Notes: generated from the letters alone by a model not told the origin. 64,000 nt of DNA from Microbacterium sp. SORGH_AS_1204 (GCF_030818935.1 NZ_JAUTBD010000001.1:1054001-1118000); one strand, 5' to 3'; shown: positions 17,199 through 27,888, numbered from the stretch's first letter. Made by a program: numbers and translations.

Positions 17199-17765
17199 TC
17201 AGGAAGCCGGCGTCGGCGTGGCCGTCGGGGTCGGCGTCGCGGTGTTGGTCGGGATGGGGGCGATCGTGACCGTCGCCTCGGGGGTCGGCGCGAGGGGAGC
17301 GAGGTATTCGAGCGCACCGTCGAGCACGGGGACCTGCATGAGCGATCCCTCGCCGTCGCCGGACTGGAAGTAGACCGGCACGGTCGAGCCGGGCACGGCG
17401 TCGATGTCATTCAGGCGCAGCGGCTCGACGTCGTTCGCCAGGTCGCCCAGGCTGAGCGTGCGGCCGGCCGGCACGTTGACCGCGGCGCGGACGGCGGACG
17501 AGCCCTCGCCGACCTCGATGCGCAGAACCAACTGGTCGGTGGTGTCGTTGACGATCGCGGCGACAAGGTTGCCGGTCGTGCCGTCGTCGTTGGCGACGAT
17601 CAGCGCGTTGCGCACCGACAGGGGGCCGGAGTCGGCGGGGATGTTCACGCCGTCCGAGGCCGAGTAGTCGATGGTGGTCGCCTGCGGAGCGATGAGGTTG
17701 CACCCCGTCGTGCCCAGCAGAACAGCGGCACCCAGGGCCACGGACGCGATCAGGCGCGTTTTCAC
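17199..17765 (-). CDS. Putative lipoprotein, cell-envelope exported
   Basis: 188 residues. A signal peptide with lipidation Cys is seen: VKTRLIASVALGAAVLLG then TTGC at about 19-22; the lipobox is imperfect. The mature part (residues 35-155) looks like a beta-sandwich with the segments NALIVANDDGTTGNLVAAIV and GSTVPVYFQSGDGEGSLMQV. The tail is a Thr/Pro repeat (TATPTPTATPTP), typical of cell-wall spanning linkers. The GTG at 17763-17765 follows GGAGG. Small actinobacterial lipoproteins of this type have no assigned role. Confidence 0.75.
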   Translation of the reverse strand: MKTRLIASVALGAAVLLGTTGCNLIAPQATTIDYSASDGVNIPADSGPLSVRNALIVANDDGTTGNLVAAIVNDTTDQLVLRIEVGEGSSAVRAAVNVPAGRTLSLGDLANDVEPLRLNDIDAVPGSTVPVYFQSGDGEGSLMQVPVLDGALEYLAPLAPTPEATVTIAPIPTNTATPTPTATPTPAS

Positions 17766-17938
17766 GGATCCTCCAAGATCGACAGACGGCATCCCCCTCA
17801 TCCTACGGGGTCCGCGGCGGGGGTCCGGGTCTTGCCCCGGCGTCTCGCCGGGAGCTCCCTCGCGCGGGGGCGAGCGACGCCCGCGTGAGGCAGAGTGGCG
17901 TGGAGCGGGCGGAACCTTAGCGCATCCGGGCCTGTGGT

Positions 17939-17944
17939 ATCCTG
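17939..17944 (+). promoter_or_regulatory. -10 hexamer TATCCT upstream of carD
   Basis: Gives a leader of about 20 bases containing GAAAGGA before the carD ATG. The best -10 match in this part of the window. Confidence 0.5.
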
Positions 17945-17969
17945 GATGTTGCCGAAAGGACATAACTCC

Positions 17970-18452
17970 ATGCTTTTTGAGGTTGGCGAGACCGTCGTTT
18001 ACCCGCACCATGGCGCGGCCACGATCATCGAGGTCAAAGAACGCGTCATCAAGGGCGAGACGAAGAAGTACCTGAAGCTGAACGTCACGCAGGGAGACCT
18101 CGTCATCGAGGTCCCGGCCGACAACGTCGACCTGGTCGGCGTTCGCGACGTGATCGGCAAAGAGGGTCTCGACCGCGTCTTCGAGGTGCTGCGTGCGCCC
18201 TTCACCGAGGAACCGACCAACTGGTCGCGCCGCTACAAGGCGAACCTCGAGAAGCTCGCGTCGGGCGACGTCATCAAGGTGAGTGAGGTCGTGCGCGACC
18301 TGTGGCGCCGAGACCAGGACCGCGGTCTGTCGGCGGGTGAGAAGCGCATGCTCGCCAAGGCTCGTCAGATCCTCGTGTCCGAGCTCGCTCTGGCCGAGAA
18401 GACCGACGAAGACCGCGCGAGCGTCGTGCTCGACGAGGTTCTCGCGTCCTGA
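17970..18452 (+). CDS. carD: CarD family RNA polymerase-binding regulator
   Basis: 160 residues. The N-terminal RNA polymerase interaction domain starts [20 protein letters not shown]. The C-terminal helical DNA-binding domain contains the wedge Trp in [20 protein letters not shown]. CarD/CdnL steadies the open complex at rRNA and other housekeeping promoters. The ATG at 17970 sits behind a GAAAGGA ribosome site with a leader; a -10 TATCCT lies at about 17939-17944. An upstream in-frame ATG at 17895 overlaps the promoter and is rejected. ispDF follows after 49 bases with its own promoter. Confidence 0.96.
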   Translation: MLFEVGETVVYPHHGAATIIEVKERVIKGETKKYLKLNVTQGDLVIEVPADNVDLVGVRDVIGKEGLDRVFEVLRAPFTEEPTNWSRRYKANLEKLASGDVIKVSEVVRDLWRRDQDRGLSAGEKRMLAKARQILVSELALAEKTDEDRASVVLDEVLAS

Positions 18453-18489
18453 CGCCTATTCGGCGCACGTCGCTCCAGCGACCTCGCGC

Positions 18490-18495
18490 TAGCGT
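18490..18495 (+). promoter_or_regulatory. -10 hexamer TAGCGT, leaderless ispDF
   Basis: TAGCGT is followed by GATCGG and then the GTG at 18502. Confidence 0.55.
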
Positions 18496-18501
18496 GATCG
18501 G

Positions 18502-19704
18502 GTGACTCTCACCCCCGTCCCGCGTATCGCGGTCATCGTCGTCGCCGCCGGTTCCGGCACCCGCCTGCGTGGCGGGGCGCCGAAGGCGTTCGTCGGACTC
18601 GATACCAGGTCGATCCTGCACCGGTCCCTTCTGGGCGTCTTCGCGGGTCCGCTCGCGCAGGTCGTGGTGGTCGTGCCCGAGGGGTACGAGGGCGATGCTC
18701 TCACCGACGCCCGGGATGCCGCGGGAGCGGCCGCCGATCTCGTCACGGTCGTGACCGGCGGTGCGACGCGCCAGGCGTCCGTCGCCGCGGGTGTGGCGGC
18801 GCTGTGGGCCGACGTCGACATCGTGCTGGTGCACGACGCGGCGCGCGCTCTCACGCCCCCCGAGGTGTTCGAGCGCGTGGTCGCGGCCGTCGAGGCGGGG
18901 GCCGCCGCCGTCATCCCGACGGTGCCCGTCGTCGACACCATCAAGCGCGTCGATGCCGCGGGCCGCGTCGTCGCCGGTGTCGATCGATCCGAGCTCGCGG
19001 CGGCGCAGACCCCGCAGGGCTTCCGTCGTGCCGTCCTCGAAGCCGCGCTGGCCGAGGCCACGGCCGATCACACCGACGACGCCGCGGTCGTCGCCGCAGC
19101 AGGTCACACCGTCCTCACCGTCGCCGGAGACGCGGCGGCGTTCAAGATCACGACCGCCCCCGACCTCGAGCGGGCGCGAGCGATCGTGCAGGCCGCATCC
19201 GCCGTATCCCCGGATCCGACGCCCGTGGCCCGCGGGCCGCGTGTGGGGATCGGTACCGATGTGCACGGGTTCGGCGGTGCGGGCACGCTGTGGCTCGCCG
19301 GTCTCGAGTGGCCGGGGGAGCAGGCCCTGTCGGGGCACTCCGACGGCGACGCGGTCGCACACGCGATCGTCGACGCGCTCCTGGCGGCGGCCGGTCTCGG
19401 CGACATCGGCACGCACTTCGGCACCGATCGACCCGAGTTCGCCGGCGCGCACGCCGAGGCGTTCCTCGTCCACACGCTCGGTCTGCTGCGCGAGGCGGGC
19501 TGGAGCGTCGGCAACGTGTCCGTACAGGTGCAGGCGAACCGTCCGCGCTTCGCCGCGCGCCGCGTGGAGGCGGAACGGGCGCTGTCGGCGGCGCTCGGGG
19601 GAGCCGCGGTGTCGGTCAGCGCCACCACCACCGACGGCCTCGGCTTCACTGGCCGCACCGAGGGCGTCGCGGCGTTCGCCACCGCGCTCGTCGTGCCCGC
19701 CTGA
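18502..19704 (+). CDS. ispDF: Bifunctional IspD/IspF enzyme of the MEP pathway
   Basis: 400 residues. Residues 1-235 are IspD (2-C-methyl-D-erythritol 4-phosphate cytidylyltransferase), with the nucleotide motif [31 protein letters not shown] and AAQTPQGFR. Residues 245-400 are IspF (2,4-cyclodiphosphate synthase), with [13 protein letters not shown], the metal-binding [20 protein letters not shown] and [20 protein letters not shown]. The fusion supplies two steps of isoprenoid synthesis for quinone and carrier lipid. It follows carD, an order common in actinobacteria. Confidence 0.96.
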   Translation: MTLTPVPRIAVIVVAAGSGTRLRGGAPKAFVGLDTRSILHRSLLGVFAGPLAQVVVVVPEGYEGDALTDARDAAGAAADLVTVVTGGATRQASVAAGVAALWADVDIVLVHDAARALTPPEVFERVVAAVEAGAAAVIPTVPVVDTIKRVDAAGRVVAGVDRSELAAAQTPQGFRRAVLEAALAEATADHTDDAAVVAAAGHTVLTVAGDAAAFKITTAPDLERARAIVQAASAVSPDPTPVARGPRVGIGTDVHGFGGAGTLWLAGLEWPGEQALSGHSDGDAVAHAIVDALLAAAGLGDIGTHFGTDRPEFAGAHAEAFLVHTLGLLREAGWSVGNVSVQVQANRPRFAARRVEAERALSAALGGAAVSVSATTTDGLGFTGRTEGVAAFATALVVPA

Positions 19705-19861
19705 GCCCCGTGCAGCGCGTCGTCGCCGCCGTGACGGCCCCGGGCGTGCCCGCCTGCGGCGCCGTGCAGCCATCCTCGTCCGTGACGACCCCTGTCGCCT
19801 CCTCCTGAGCAGACGCGCCGCGAGCGTCGCAGCGCTCAGTGACGGTTCCGGCGGTGTGCGC

Positions 19862-20323
19862 TCAGAGCTCGCGCGTCATGAAGGTCGAGAGCGGATCGGG
19901 TGCGTAGGGCGCGAATGCTTCGCACTCCCGGAACCCTTCGCTCGCGTAGAGCCCGCGCGCCGCGGCGAAGTCATCGGTACTGCCGGTCTCGAGCCAGAGG
20001 CTCCGGATGCCGCGCTCCGCGGCATCCTCCATGATGTGCCGCAGGATCGCCCGGCCGATGCCCTGCCCGAGGAAGCGCCCGACGACGCGCATCGACTTCA
20101 ACTCGGCGCGATCGACGCCCAGGTCTTTGCACGCCCCGATGCCGGCGAGCTCGTCGTCGACCCACGCCGACCACACGGTGATCCCGTCGGCGCTCAAGCG
20201 GTCCGCATCCAGAGCGTGCACGCTTTCGGGCGGCGTGTTCTCGAGCATGCCCGCGAGGTGCGAGGCGACGAGCGCGCGGGTCTCGGCGCCGGTGAGGTCA
20301 TCGGGGCGGATGAGCAGCGGCAT
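19862..20323 (-). CDS. GNAT family N-acetyltransferase
   Basis: 153 residues. The motif A strand and acetyl-CoA loop are AELKSMRVVGRFLGQGIGRA, followed by RSLWLETGSTDDFAAARGLY and a C-terminal strand with YASEGFRECEAF. This is the YafP/PhnO-like single-domain GNAT layout; the acceptor is not identifiable. The ATG at 20321-20323 has GGCGGGT just upstream. An in-frame ATG 45 bases earlier is less likely. The promoter region is shared back-to-back with cysS. Confidence 0.85.
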   Translation of the reverse strand: MPLLIRPDDLTGAETRALVASHLAGMLENTPPESVHALDADRLSADGITVWSAWVDDELAGIGACKDLGVDRAELKSMRVVGRFLGQGIGRAILRHIMEDAAERGIRSLWLETGSTDDFAAARGLYASEGFRECEAFAPYAPDPLSTFMTREL

Positions 20324-20379
20324 ACCCGCCACGGTATCCGTTGCGTGTTTCCCCCAGGTGTCGCGCACAGGGTGGCCGG

Positions 20380-20385
20380 TAGGCT
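20380..20385 (+). promoter_or_regulatory. -10 hexamer TAGGCT, leaderless cysS
   Basis: TAGGCT ends six bases before the GTG at 20392. Confidence 0.55.
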
Positions 20386-20391
20386 TGAGCA

Positions 20392-21792
20392 GTGACTGTT
20401 CGGCTGTACGACTCGAAGGCGCAAGACCTGCGCGACTTCGTCCCTCTCGACCCCTCGAACGTCACCGTCTACGTCTGCGGCCCCACCGTGCAGTCGGGGC
20501 CGCACATCGGCCACGTGCGCGCAGCCCTCGTTTTCGATCTTTTGCGGCGCTGGCTCGCTCACCGGTTCGGACGCGTCACCTTCGTCCGCAACGTCACCGA
20601 CATCGACGACAAGGTGCTCGCGAACGCGACCGACGACGAGCCGTGGTGGGCGCTGGCGTACCGCATGGAGCTCGAGTTCACCAGGGCGTACGCCGCCGTC
20701 GGCATCCTGCCCCCCACCTACGAGCCGCGCGCCACCGCCTCGGTGACGCAGATGCAGGAGCTCATCGCCGAGCTGATCGATCGCGGGCACGCGTACCCCG
20801 CCGCCGGCGACGTCTATTTCGACGTGCGCTCGTGGCCCGCCTACGGCGAGCTCACACGACAGAGCCTGGATGCCATGGAGCCGGCGGCCGACGCCGACCC
20901 CCGCGGAAAGCGCGACCCGCGCGACTTCGCCCTCTGGAAGGGCGCCAAACCGGGCGAGCCCGCGTCGGCCACCTGGGCCTCGCCGTGGGGCGAGGGTCGG
21001 CCCGGCTGGCACATCGAGTGCTCGGCCATGTCGCGCCGCTACCTCGGATCGGAGTTCGACATCCACGGTGGCGGGCTCGACCTGCGCTTCCCCCACCACG
21101 AGAACGAGCTCGCGCAGTCGACCGCGGCCGGTGACGCCTTCGCGCGCTACTGGGTGCACAACGGCCTCGTCACCGTCGACGGGCAGAAGATGTCGAAGTC
21201 GCTGGGCAACTTCACCCTCGCCGCCGACGTTCTCGCCGCGCACGATCCGCGGGTCGTGCGCTACGCCCTCGCTGCGGCGCACTACCGGTCGAACCTCGAC
21301 GTGTCGGACAGGGCGTTCGCGGAGGCGGCATCGGCGCTCGACCGCATCGACACGTTCCTCGAAGCGATGGATCGCGTCGTCGACCCAGCGGGTCCCCGCT
21401 CGCTGCCCGACGCCTTCGCCGAGGCGCTTGACGACGACCTGAACGTGCCGCGCGCGCTGGCCGTGCTGCACGAGACCGTTCGCGCGGGCAACACCGCGTA
21501 CGACTGGAGCGGTGACCCCTCCACCGAGATGGAGGGCTACGCCGCCGACGTACGCGGCATGGTGGAGTTGCTTGGACTCGCCCCCGTTGACGTCGCGGCG
21601 GCTGGAGCGACGCGCGGCGCGGCGGCGTCGGCAGCCCTCGACGCCCTCGTGCGGGAGATGATCGCGCAGCGCGCCCGGGCGCGCGCAGACAAGGACTGGG
21701 CAGCCGCCGACCGCATCCGCGATGCCGTCGCCGCCGCCGGAATCACGCTGGAGGACACTCCGGCCGGAACACATTGGAGCATCGATGGCTAA
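20392..21792 (+). CDS. cysS: Cysteinyl-tRNA synthetase
   Basis: 466 residues, the usual length. Class I motifs are HIGH in [19 protein letters not shown] and KMSKS in [19 protein letters not shown]. The zinc site includes Cys in VYVCGPTV and [13 protein letters not shown] downstream segment HHENELAQS is also typical. It charges tRNA-Cys; it lacks MshC features, which would show a shorter C-terminus. The stop overlaps the rlmB start by eight bases, so the two are coupled. Confidence 0.97.
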   Translation: MTVRLYDSKAQDLRDFVPLDPSNVTVYVCGPTVQSGPHIGHVRAALVFDLLRRWLAHRFGRVTFVRNVTDIDDKVLANATDDEPWWALAYRMELEFTRAYAAVGILPPTYEPRATASVTQMQELIAELIDRGHAYPAAGDVYFDVRSWPAYGELTRQSLDAMEPAADADPRGKRDPRDFALWKGAKPGEPASATWASPWGEGRPGWHIECSAMSRRYLGSEFDIHGGGLDLRFPHHENELAQSTAAGDAFARYWVHNGLVTVDGQKMSKSLGNFTLAADVLAAHDPRVVRYALAAAHYRSNLDVSDRAFAEAASALDRIDTFLEAMDRVVDPAGPRSLPDAFAEALDDDLNVPRALAVLHETVRAGNTAYDWSGDPSTEMEGYAADVRGMVELLGLAPVDVAAAGATRGAAASAALDALVREMIAQRARARADKDWAAADRIRDAVAAAGITLEDTPAGTHWSIDG

Positions 21793-22783
21793 GCCTGGAC
21801 GACCGGGAGCACGCAACCCCGGCAAGAAGAAGGGGCCCCTGAAGGGCACCGGCGGGCACTCCCGCAAGGCGCTCGAGGGGCGGGGTCCCACCCCGAAGGC
21901 GGAGGACCGCGCCTGGCACCCGGCCGGCAAGCGCAAGGCCGCGGAGGAGCGTTACGCAGCCGCGGGCGGAAAGGGGCGCCCCGGCGTCCGTGCGGTCGGC
22001 AGCGCCTCGAATCGCAAGAGCCCGAAGGCCGCCGACGACACCGAGACGGTCACCGGCCGCAACTCGGTGCTCGAGGCCCTGCGCGCGAAGATCCCGGCGA
22101 CCGCCTTCTACATCGCGCAGCGGGTCGAGATGGACGATCGCGTGAAAGAGATGCTGTCGATCGCGACGAACCGCGGCATCCCGGTTCTCGAGGTGACGCG
22201 CCCCGAACTCGACCGCATGGCCGGTTTCGACGGCGTGCACCAGGGCGTGGCCCTGAAGGTGCCGCCCTACGCCTATGCGCACCCGCAGGACCTGCTCGAG
22301 AAGATCATCGACCGCGGTGACGTTCCGCTGCTGGTCGCCCTCGACGGCGTCACCGATCCGCGCAACCTCGGCGCGATCATCCGTTCCACGGGTGCCTTCG
22401 GCGGCCAGGGCCTGATCATTCCGCAGCGGCGCTCGGCGAGCGTCAACTCCGCCGCCTGGAAGACCAGCGCGGGAGCGGCGGCCCGCATTCCGGTCGCCCT
22501 CGCCGCGAACCTCACCGCGACCCTGAAGGACTTCAAGAAGCAGGGCGTGTTCGTGCTCGGCCTCGACGGCGACGGCGACGTGTCGCTGCCGGCGCTCGAG
22601 CTCGCCGACCGCCCCGTCGTCATCGTCGTGGGCTCGGAGGGCAAGGGCCTGTCGCGCCTGGTGACCGAGACGTGCGACCAGGTCGTGTCGATCCCCATCT
22701 CCACCGCCACCGAGTCGCTGAACGCCGGTATCGCGGCCTCCGTCGCCTTGTACCAGGTGTCGACCCTGCGCGCCGCGCGCTGA
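21785..22783 (+). CDS. rlmB: 23S rRNA (guanosine-2251 2'-O) methyltransferase RlmB
   Basis: 332 residues. A basic, disordered N-terminus of about 90 residues ([20 protein letters not shown]) precedes the SpoU fold. The substrate-binding part is [17 protein letters not shown]. The knotted SAM-binding core has [34 protein letters not shown] and [20 protein letters not shown], the three SpoU motifs. The start inside the cysS end is the conserved arrangement in actinobacteria. Confidence 0.95.
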   Translation: MAKPGRPGARNPGKKKGPLKGTGGHSRKALEGRGPTPKAEDRAWHPAGKRKAAEERYAAAGGKGRPGVRAVGSASNRKSPKAADDTETVTGRNSVLEALRAKIPATAFYIAQRVEMDDRVKEMLSIATNRGIPVLEVTRPELDRMAGFDGVHQGVALKVPPYAYAHPQDLLEKIIDRGDVPLLVALDGVTDPRNLGAIIRSTGAFGGQGLIIPQRRSASVNSAAWKTSAGAAARIPVALAANLTATLKDFKKQGVFVLGLDGDGDVSLPALELADRPVVIVVGSEGKGLSRLVTETCDQVVSIPISTATESLNAGIAASVALYQVSTLRAAR

Positions 22784-22807
22784 CCCGCTCTCCCAGGAAG
22801 GAACGCC

Positions 22808-23449
22808 ATGCCCCGCATCGCCGTCATCGGAGGCACCGGCTACGCCGGCAGCCACATCGTGACCGAGGCCGTCCGCCGCGGCCACACCGTCGTCTCGATC
22901 GCCCGCTCGGTGCCCGCCGAGCGCGTCGAGGGAGCGACCTACCTCGAGGGCACGGTCCTCGACGTCCCCGGGCTCGTCTCCCAGCTCGAGGGGGTCGACG
23001 TCGTGGTGTCGGCCGCCGCCCCCCGCGGCGACATGGAGGGCAAGCTCCGCCCCGCCATCGCCGAGCTCGTCACGGCCCTCCCCGAGAACGTGCGCGTGGG
23101 CGTCGTCGGTGGAGCCGGCGGTTCGCTCGTCGCCGAGGGCGGCCCCCGCCTCATCGACACCGAGGGTTTCGCCGAGGAGTACAAGCCCGAGGCGCGTGAA
23201 GCGATCGGCATCCTCGAAGACCTGCAGGCCGACGACACCGGCCGCGACTGGTTCTACGTGCACCCGGCCGGCGGCTTCGGCTCGTGGGCGCCGGGAGAGC
23301 GCACCGGCTCCTACCGCGACGGCGGCGGCGTGCTCGTCGTCGACGACAACGGCGACTCCTTCATCGGCGGCGCCGACTTCGCCATCGCCGTCCTCGACGA
23401 GATCGAGGACGCGAAGCACACCCGCGAACGCTTCACCGTCGGGTACTGA
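22808..23449 (+). CDS. NAD(P)-binding oxidoreductase, atypical SDR
   Basis: 213 residues. The Rossmann signature is IAVIGGTGYAGSHIVTEAVRRG. Later segments include GVDVVVSAAAPRG and DWFYVHPAGGFGSWAPGERT. This matches the NmrA/YwnB-like NAD(P)H-binding family; the YxxxK triad is not evident. The ATG has AGGAAGGA nine bases upstream. It may be co-transcribed with cysS-rlmB (24-base gap). The substrate is unknown. Confidence 0.82.
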   Translation: MPRIAVIGGTGYAGSHIVTEAVRRGHTVVSIARSVPAERVEGATYLEGTVLDVPGLVSQLEGVDVVVSAAAPRGDMEGKLRPAIAELVTALPENVRVGVVGGAGGSLVAEGGPRLIDTEGFAEEYKPEAREAIGILEDLQADDTGRDWFYVHPAGGFGSWAPGERTGSYRDGGGVLVVDDNGDSFIGGADFAIAVLDEIEDAKHTRERFTVGY

Positions 23450-23461
23450 GCCCGCGCGACA

Positions 23462-23508
23462 CCGAGGCCGTGGCATCCCGGATTCGATTCCGGATGCCAC
23501 GGCCTCGG
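23462..23508. terminator. Hairpin terminator with GGATGCCACGGC stem
   Basis: 17-bp stem, 23462-23478 with 23492-23508, and a 13-base loop that can pair partly. The stem core GTGGCATCC/GGATGCCAC is the same as in the terminator after the cold-shock gene at 53374-53414. Confidence 0.8.
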
Positions 23509-23550
23509 CGTTGCGGTCGGCGCTGCCGGTGTGTTCCGTCGGCACGGCGC

Positions 23551-23678
23551 GAGAACATGTGACCTCGGCGAAGCCACCCGCTTCGGCGTGTGGGTTCGGC
23601 GAGAACACGTGACCTCATGCGGGGTGGTCCCCGCTTCGACGTGCGCTCGAGGAGATCACGTGATCTGGTGCGGGGTGG
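23551..23678. repeat. Three degenerate 50-bp repeats centred on CACGTG-like palindromes
   Basis: Copies begin at 23551, 23601 and 23652. Each has GAGAACACGTGACCTC or a variant (ACATGT in the first, ATCACGTGAT in the third). Copies two and three continue with TGCGGGGTGG, and a GCTTCGNCGTG segment links them. They lie just past the 3' end of the DUF4032 gene. The function is unknown; a repetitive element or tandem protein-binding sites are possible. Confidence 0.7.
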
Positions 23679-23680
23679 GG

Positions 23681-25003
23681 TCAGACCAGGTCGCGCCAGT
23701 CGACGAGGTCGGTGTCGGTTGTGGGCACCTCGCCCGTGGCGGGGGCGTCGGCGTCGGACACCGTCGGCAGCGACATCGTGTCGGTCGGCGGGCCCATGAC
23801 CGTCGCCTCATCGCGCCGGTGGCGCAGCACGTCGTCGATGTACGAACTCACCACCTCGGCGAGCGGGACCGAACGGCCTCGCGCCTGCGACATGTACCAG
23901 CGGTGTTCCAGCACCTGGTGGAAGACCTCGGCGGGCTCGAGCTTGGCGCGAAGATCCCACGGGATGGCCATCACGATGGGCTCGAACACCCGGGTGAGCC
24001 ACTCGTGCGCGACCATCTCCTCGTCGGCGCCGAGGCGTGAGACGCGCGCGCGGAACTCGTCGAGATCGTTGAGCAGCCGGCGGGCCTGGTTCTCCTCCAC
24101 ATCGAGACCCGTCAGGCGCAGCAGGCGTCGCTGGTGGTGCCCGGCATCCACGACCTTCGGCTGGATCGACACCTGCGTGCCGTCGCTGGCCGTGCGGATG
24201 GACATCTCGCCAATGTCGAAGCCGAGGGCGTTCAGGCGATGCACGCGCTCGGTGATGCGCCACGACTCGTCGACGGCGAACGACTCCTTGTCGGTGAGCG
24301 CTCCCCACAGCGAGTGGTACGACGACACCAGGCCGTCGGCGATGGCGACGGCATCCACCCCTCCCTCGAGCCGACCGCCGGCCTCGAGGTCCATGATCTC
24401 GCCGGCGATGTTGGTACGCGCGATGTCGAGGTCGTGGGCGCGCTGCCCCGGGCTCAGACGGTTCCCGTGCAGCTCGCCGGTCTCGGCGTCGACGAGGTAG
24501 GCCGCGAACTCGCCCGCATCGCGGCGGAACAGAGTGTTCGACAGCGACACGTCACCCCAGTAGAACCCCACGTTGTGCAGGCGTACCAGCAGCACCGCCA
24601 GCGCGTCGACCAGGCGTGTGGCCGTGTGCGGGCGCAGCACCTGGGTGAACAGCGCCCGGTAGGGGAGCGAGAACTTCAGGTGCGCGGTGACGAGGGCGGC
24701 CGGCAGGGGGCGGCCCGACGCGTCGGTGCGACCGGCGATGACCGCGATGCGGTCCACGCACGGGGCGGCGAGGCGATCGAGGTTGCCGAGCATGTCGTAC
24801 TCGCGGCGCGCCATCTCCTCGGTCGTCTCCTTGATGGCGACGACGCGTCCCGACAGGTTCGCGAAGCGCACGAGGTGGCGGGAGATGCCCTTCGGGAGCG
24901 CGACGATGTGACTGCTGGGCCACTCACCGAGCCCCGTCGACCACGGCAGCTGCAGAAGCGCGGGATCGACGGCGCTCGCCGTGATGCTGAGGGAATCGGA
25001 CAC
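23681..25003 (-). CDS. DUF4032 protein with kinase-like fold
   Basis: 440 residues. The N-terminal 220 residues resemble a lipopolysaccharide-kinase-type fold: GRVVAIKETTEEMARREYDM (Lys and Glu of the nucleotide site), HNVGFYWGDVSLSNTLF (catalytic-loop-like Asp-x-x-x-x-Asn) and AYLVDAETGELH (DFG-like Asp). The C-terminal half carries DUF4032 with EHRWYMSQARGRSVPLAEVV. The family is widespread in actinobacteria and has no assigned role. The GTG start follows GGAGG. It is 79 bases downstream of the ABC ATPase gene on the same strand and may be co-transcribed with it. Confidence 0.85.
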   Translation of the reverse strand: MSDSLSITASAVDPALLQLPWSTGLGEWPSSHIVALPKGISRHLVRFANLSGRVVAIKETTEEMARREYDMLGNLDRLAAPCVDRIAVIAGRTDASGRPLPAALVTAHLKFSLPYRALFTQVLRPHTATRLVDALAVLLVRLHNVGFYWGDVSLSNTLFRRDAGEFAAYLVDAETGELHGNRLSPGQRAHDLDIARTNIAGEIMDLEAGGRLEGGVDAVAIADGLVSSYHSLWGALTDKESFAVDESWRITERVHRLNALGFDIGEMSIRTASDGTQVSIQPKVVDAGHHQRRLLRLTGLDVEENQARRLLNDLDEFRARVSRLGADEEMVAHEWLTRVFEPIVMAIPWDLRAKLEPAEVFHQVLEHRWYMSQARGRSVPLAEVVSSYIDDVLRHRRDEATVMGPPTDTMSLPTVSDADAPATGEVPTTDTDLVDWRDLV

Positions 25004-25082
25004 GGGTACCTCCGGGAAACAGTGCGGCGCGCCCCCGGCCCGAGAAGATCGGGACCGGGGACGCGCCGCGTCGGTGCGTGGG

Positions 25083-26186
<1,104 letters not shown>

Positions 26187-26397
26187 TTTTTCTTCTCCTT
26201 CACCGGCAGGTACGTGCCGGACGATCCGTAGTGAATGGAATGAACGGGTGCGAGCCCGTGCGCGCGACAGTGCACGCAGGGTCAGTATGGCATGTGTCTG
26301 GTCATTTCTCAGCCAGCCTGGCTACCATCGGTGCTCGTTCGCCCACCCGTGCGAACCCCACGTTTCTTGCGGTGATTCACTGCGCCCGGAAGGTTTC

Positions 26398-27348
26398 ATG
26401 TCCCACGACCCCTCAGCGAATGCGCCCGCCGAACGCGACCGTCGCGAGGCGGTGCGTGAGAAGGCGCAGCAGGTCAAAGCGAAGCAGACGCGCTGGCGCA
26501 TCGCGCGGCGCTCCGCGATCGCCGTCGGTGCGGTCGCGGTGATCGGAGTCGGTGCCGTGGGCGTCTCCGCCGCCCTGAACTCGCGCGAGGGTCGCTCGCA
26601 GGCGCTCCCGGGTGCCGCAGCCGACGACGGCTTCCTCATCACCAGCGCATCGCAGGTGGCGAATCCTCTGGCCGATCAGACGGTCGACGGCACAGCCGCG
26701 ACCATGGCGGCCGAGGCGGTCCCGACCGCCACGCCCACCCCCGAGCCGACGTCGACGGCCGCACCCGTCGACATCCGCGTCTACGTCGACTACCTCTCCA
26801 CCGAGGCGCGCGAGTTCCAGTCTGCGAACGCCACGCAGCTGTCGAAGTGGGTCGACGACGACGCCGCCACGCTCACCTACTACCCGGTTGCCATGCTCAC
26901 CTCGAAGTCGAACGGCACCAAGTACAGCTTGCGCGCCGCGGGTGCCGCCGCGTGTGTGGCGACCCACGCCTCCGACCGCTTCTTCGCGTTCAACCATGAG
27001 TTGCTCACCAATCAGCCCGCCGCCGACACCGACGGCTACAGCGATCAGCAGCTGGCCGACATGGCGCAGGGAGCGGGCGTGAGCGACGTCGCGACCGTGC
27101 GCTCGTGCATCGAGGACGAGACTTACACGGCCTGGGCCAAGGCGGCGACCGATCGTGCCATCAAGGGGCTGCCCGGCACCGACGGACAGGCGCTCACCGC
27201 GACCGCGACCGTGCTGGTGAACGGGACGCCGTACGTCGGCAACATGGATGACGCGAAGGAGTTCGCGCAGTTCGTGCTGACCGTCGACAGCAACGCCTAC
27301 TACTCCACCGCCACCCCCACTCCGTTGTCCACCCCGCCCGCCGGCTGA
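26398..27348 (+). CDS. Membrane-anchored DsbA/thioredoxin-fold protein lacking CxxC
   Basis: 316 residues. A basic N-terminus is followed by one membrane helix (about 43-65, SAIAVGAVAVIGVGAVGVSA). A Pro/Thr linker precedes a DsbA-type domain: VDIRVYVDYLSTEAREFQSA in the place of the active site, then ADMAQGAGVSDVATVRSCIE and VLVNGTPYVGN with the cis-Pro loop. The usual Cys-x-x-Cys is Ser-Thr-Glu-Ala, so it cannot act as a thiol oxidase. GGAAGG lies upstream of the ATG. Two further Cys (near ACVAT and RSCIE) may be structural. Confidence 0.8.
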   Translation: MSHDPSANAPAERDRREAVREKAQQVKAKQTRWRIARRSAIAVGAVAVIGVGAVGVSAALNSREGRSQALPGAAADDGFLITSASQVANPLADQTVDGTAATMAAEAVPTATPTPEPTSTAAPVDIRVYVDYLSTEAREFQSANATQLSKWVDDDAATLTYYPVAMLTSKSNGTKYSLRAAGAAACVATHASDRFFAFNHELLTNQPAADTDGYSDQQLADMAQGAGVSDVATVRSCIEDETYTAWAKAATDRAIKGLPGTDGQALTATATVLVNGTPYVGNMDDAKEFAQFVLTVDSNAYYSTATPTPLSTPPAG

Positions 27349-27377
27349 TCTTTCCTTCGGTGCGTGCGACGGTGTGC

Positions 27378-27383
27378 GATTCT
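27378..27383 (+). promoter_or_regulatory. -10-like GATTCT, leaderless gene at 27390
   Basis: Ends six bases before the ATG at 27390. Confidence 0.4.
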
Positions 27384-27389
27384 GGTGGC

Positions 27390-27767
27390 ATGAACGACGA
27401 GCTCGAGGACTCCCCGCCGCGGCGGTCCGGTGATCAGCTGAGGGCGTGGGTGCAGGAGTTCCGCGACCAGGGGCACATGGTCGCGGGCACCATCAAGGTG
27501 GCCGACCAAGAAGACGCCGATGGTCAAGACACCGGCCTCGTCGTCGTCACCCTGTCGAACGCCAACGCGTCGATCTACATGCAGCCCAAGGGCTACGACG
27601 AGCCGCTCTGGGAGGCGACGCTCAGTGCCCGTCCCGACGATCTCACGCTGTCGCCGCATGACATGGCCAGCCTCGCGGCCGAACTCGTCGTCGCGGGCAA
27701 CCTCTGCTCGTTCCTGCAGTTCAAGTCGCTCGACTGGGACCGTCAGAGCGGCAAGCGCAACGAGTGA
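27390..27767 (+). CDS. Conserved hypothetical protein, 125 residues
   Basis: No family is recognised. A polar N-terminus (MNDELEDSPPRRSGDQLRAW) is followed by alternating beta segments (GLVVVTLSNANASIYMQPKG) and a helical C-terminus (MASLAAELVVAGNLCSFLQF). It is acidic and lacks signal or membrane segments. The tRNA-Thr gene begins 48 bases after its stop. The -10-like GATTCT at the leaderless spacing supports the start. Confidence 0.6.
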   Translation: MNDELEDSPPRRSGDQLRAWVQEFRDQGHMVAGTIKVADQEDADGQDTGLVVVTLSNANASIYMQPKGYDEPLWEATLSARPDDLTLSPHDMASLAAELVVAGNLCSFLQFKSLDWDRQSGKRNE

Positions 27768-27815
27768 GTCCGACCAGGTCGTAGACTCGTCCCTCGAGAC
27801 GCCTCGGCGTCTTCG

Positions 27816-27888
27816 GCCGGCTTGGCGCAATTGGTAGCGCACCGTACTTGTAATACGGGGGTTGCAGGTTCAAGTCCTGTAGCCGGCA
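27816..27888 (+). tRNA. tRNA-Thr (anticodon UGU)
   Basis: All four stems pair: acceptor GCCGGCT/AGCCGGC, D stem GCGC/GCGC, anticodon stem CCGTA/TACGG around the loop CTTGTAA, and T stem GCAGG/CCTGT with the loop TTCAAGT. The anticodon TGT reads ACA and related Thr codons. Discriminator A; only CC of the CCA is encoded. A possible -10 TAGACT lies at 27782-27787. Confidence 0.97.

Noticed and set aside
17895..17969. Upstream start for carD
   Set aside because: It would place the promoter -10 and the GAAAGGA ribosome site inside the gene; the CarD family begins at the ATG at 17970.
19705..19861. NUDIX-like remnant after ispDF
   Set aside because: Two frames give hydrophobic strands (VVAAVTAPGVPACGAV and AAILVRDDPCRLLLSRRA) that look like the start of a NUDIX protein, but there is no Nudix box and the stretch is too short to support a pseudogene call.
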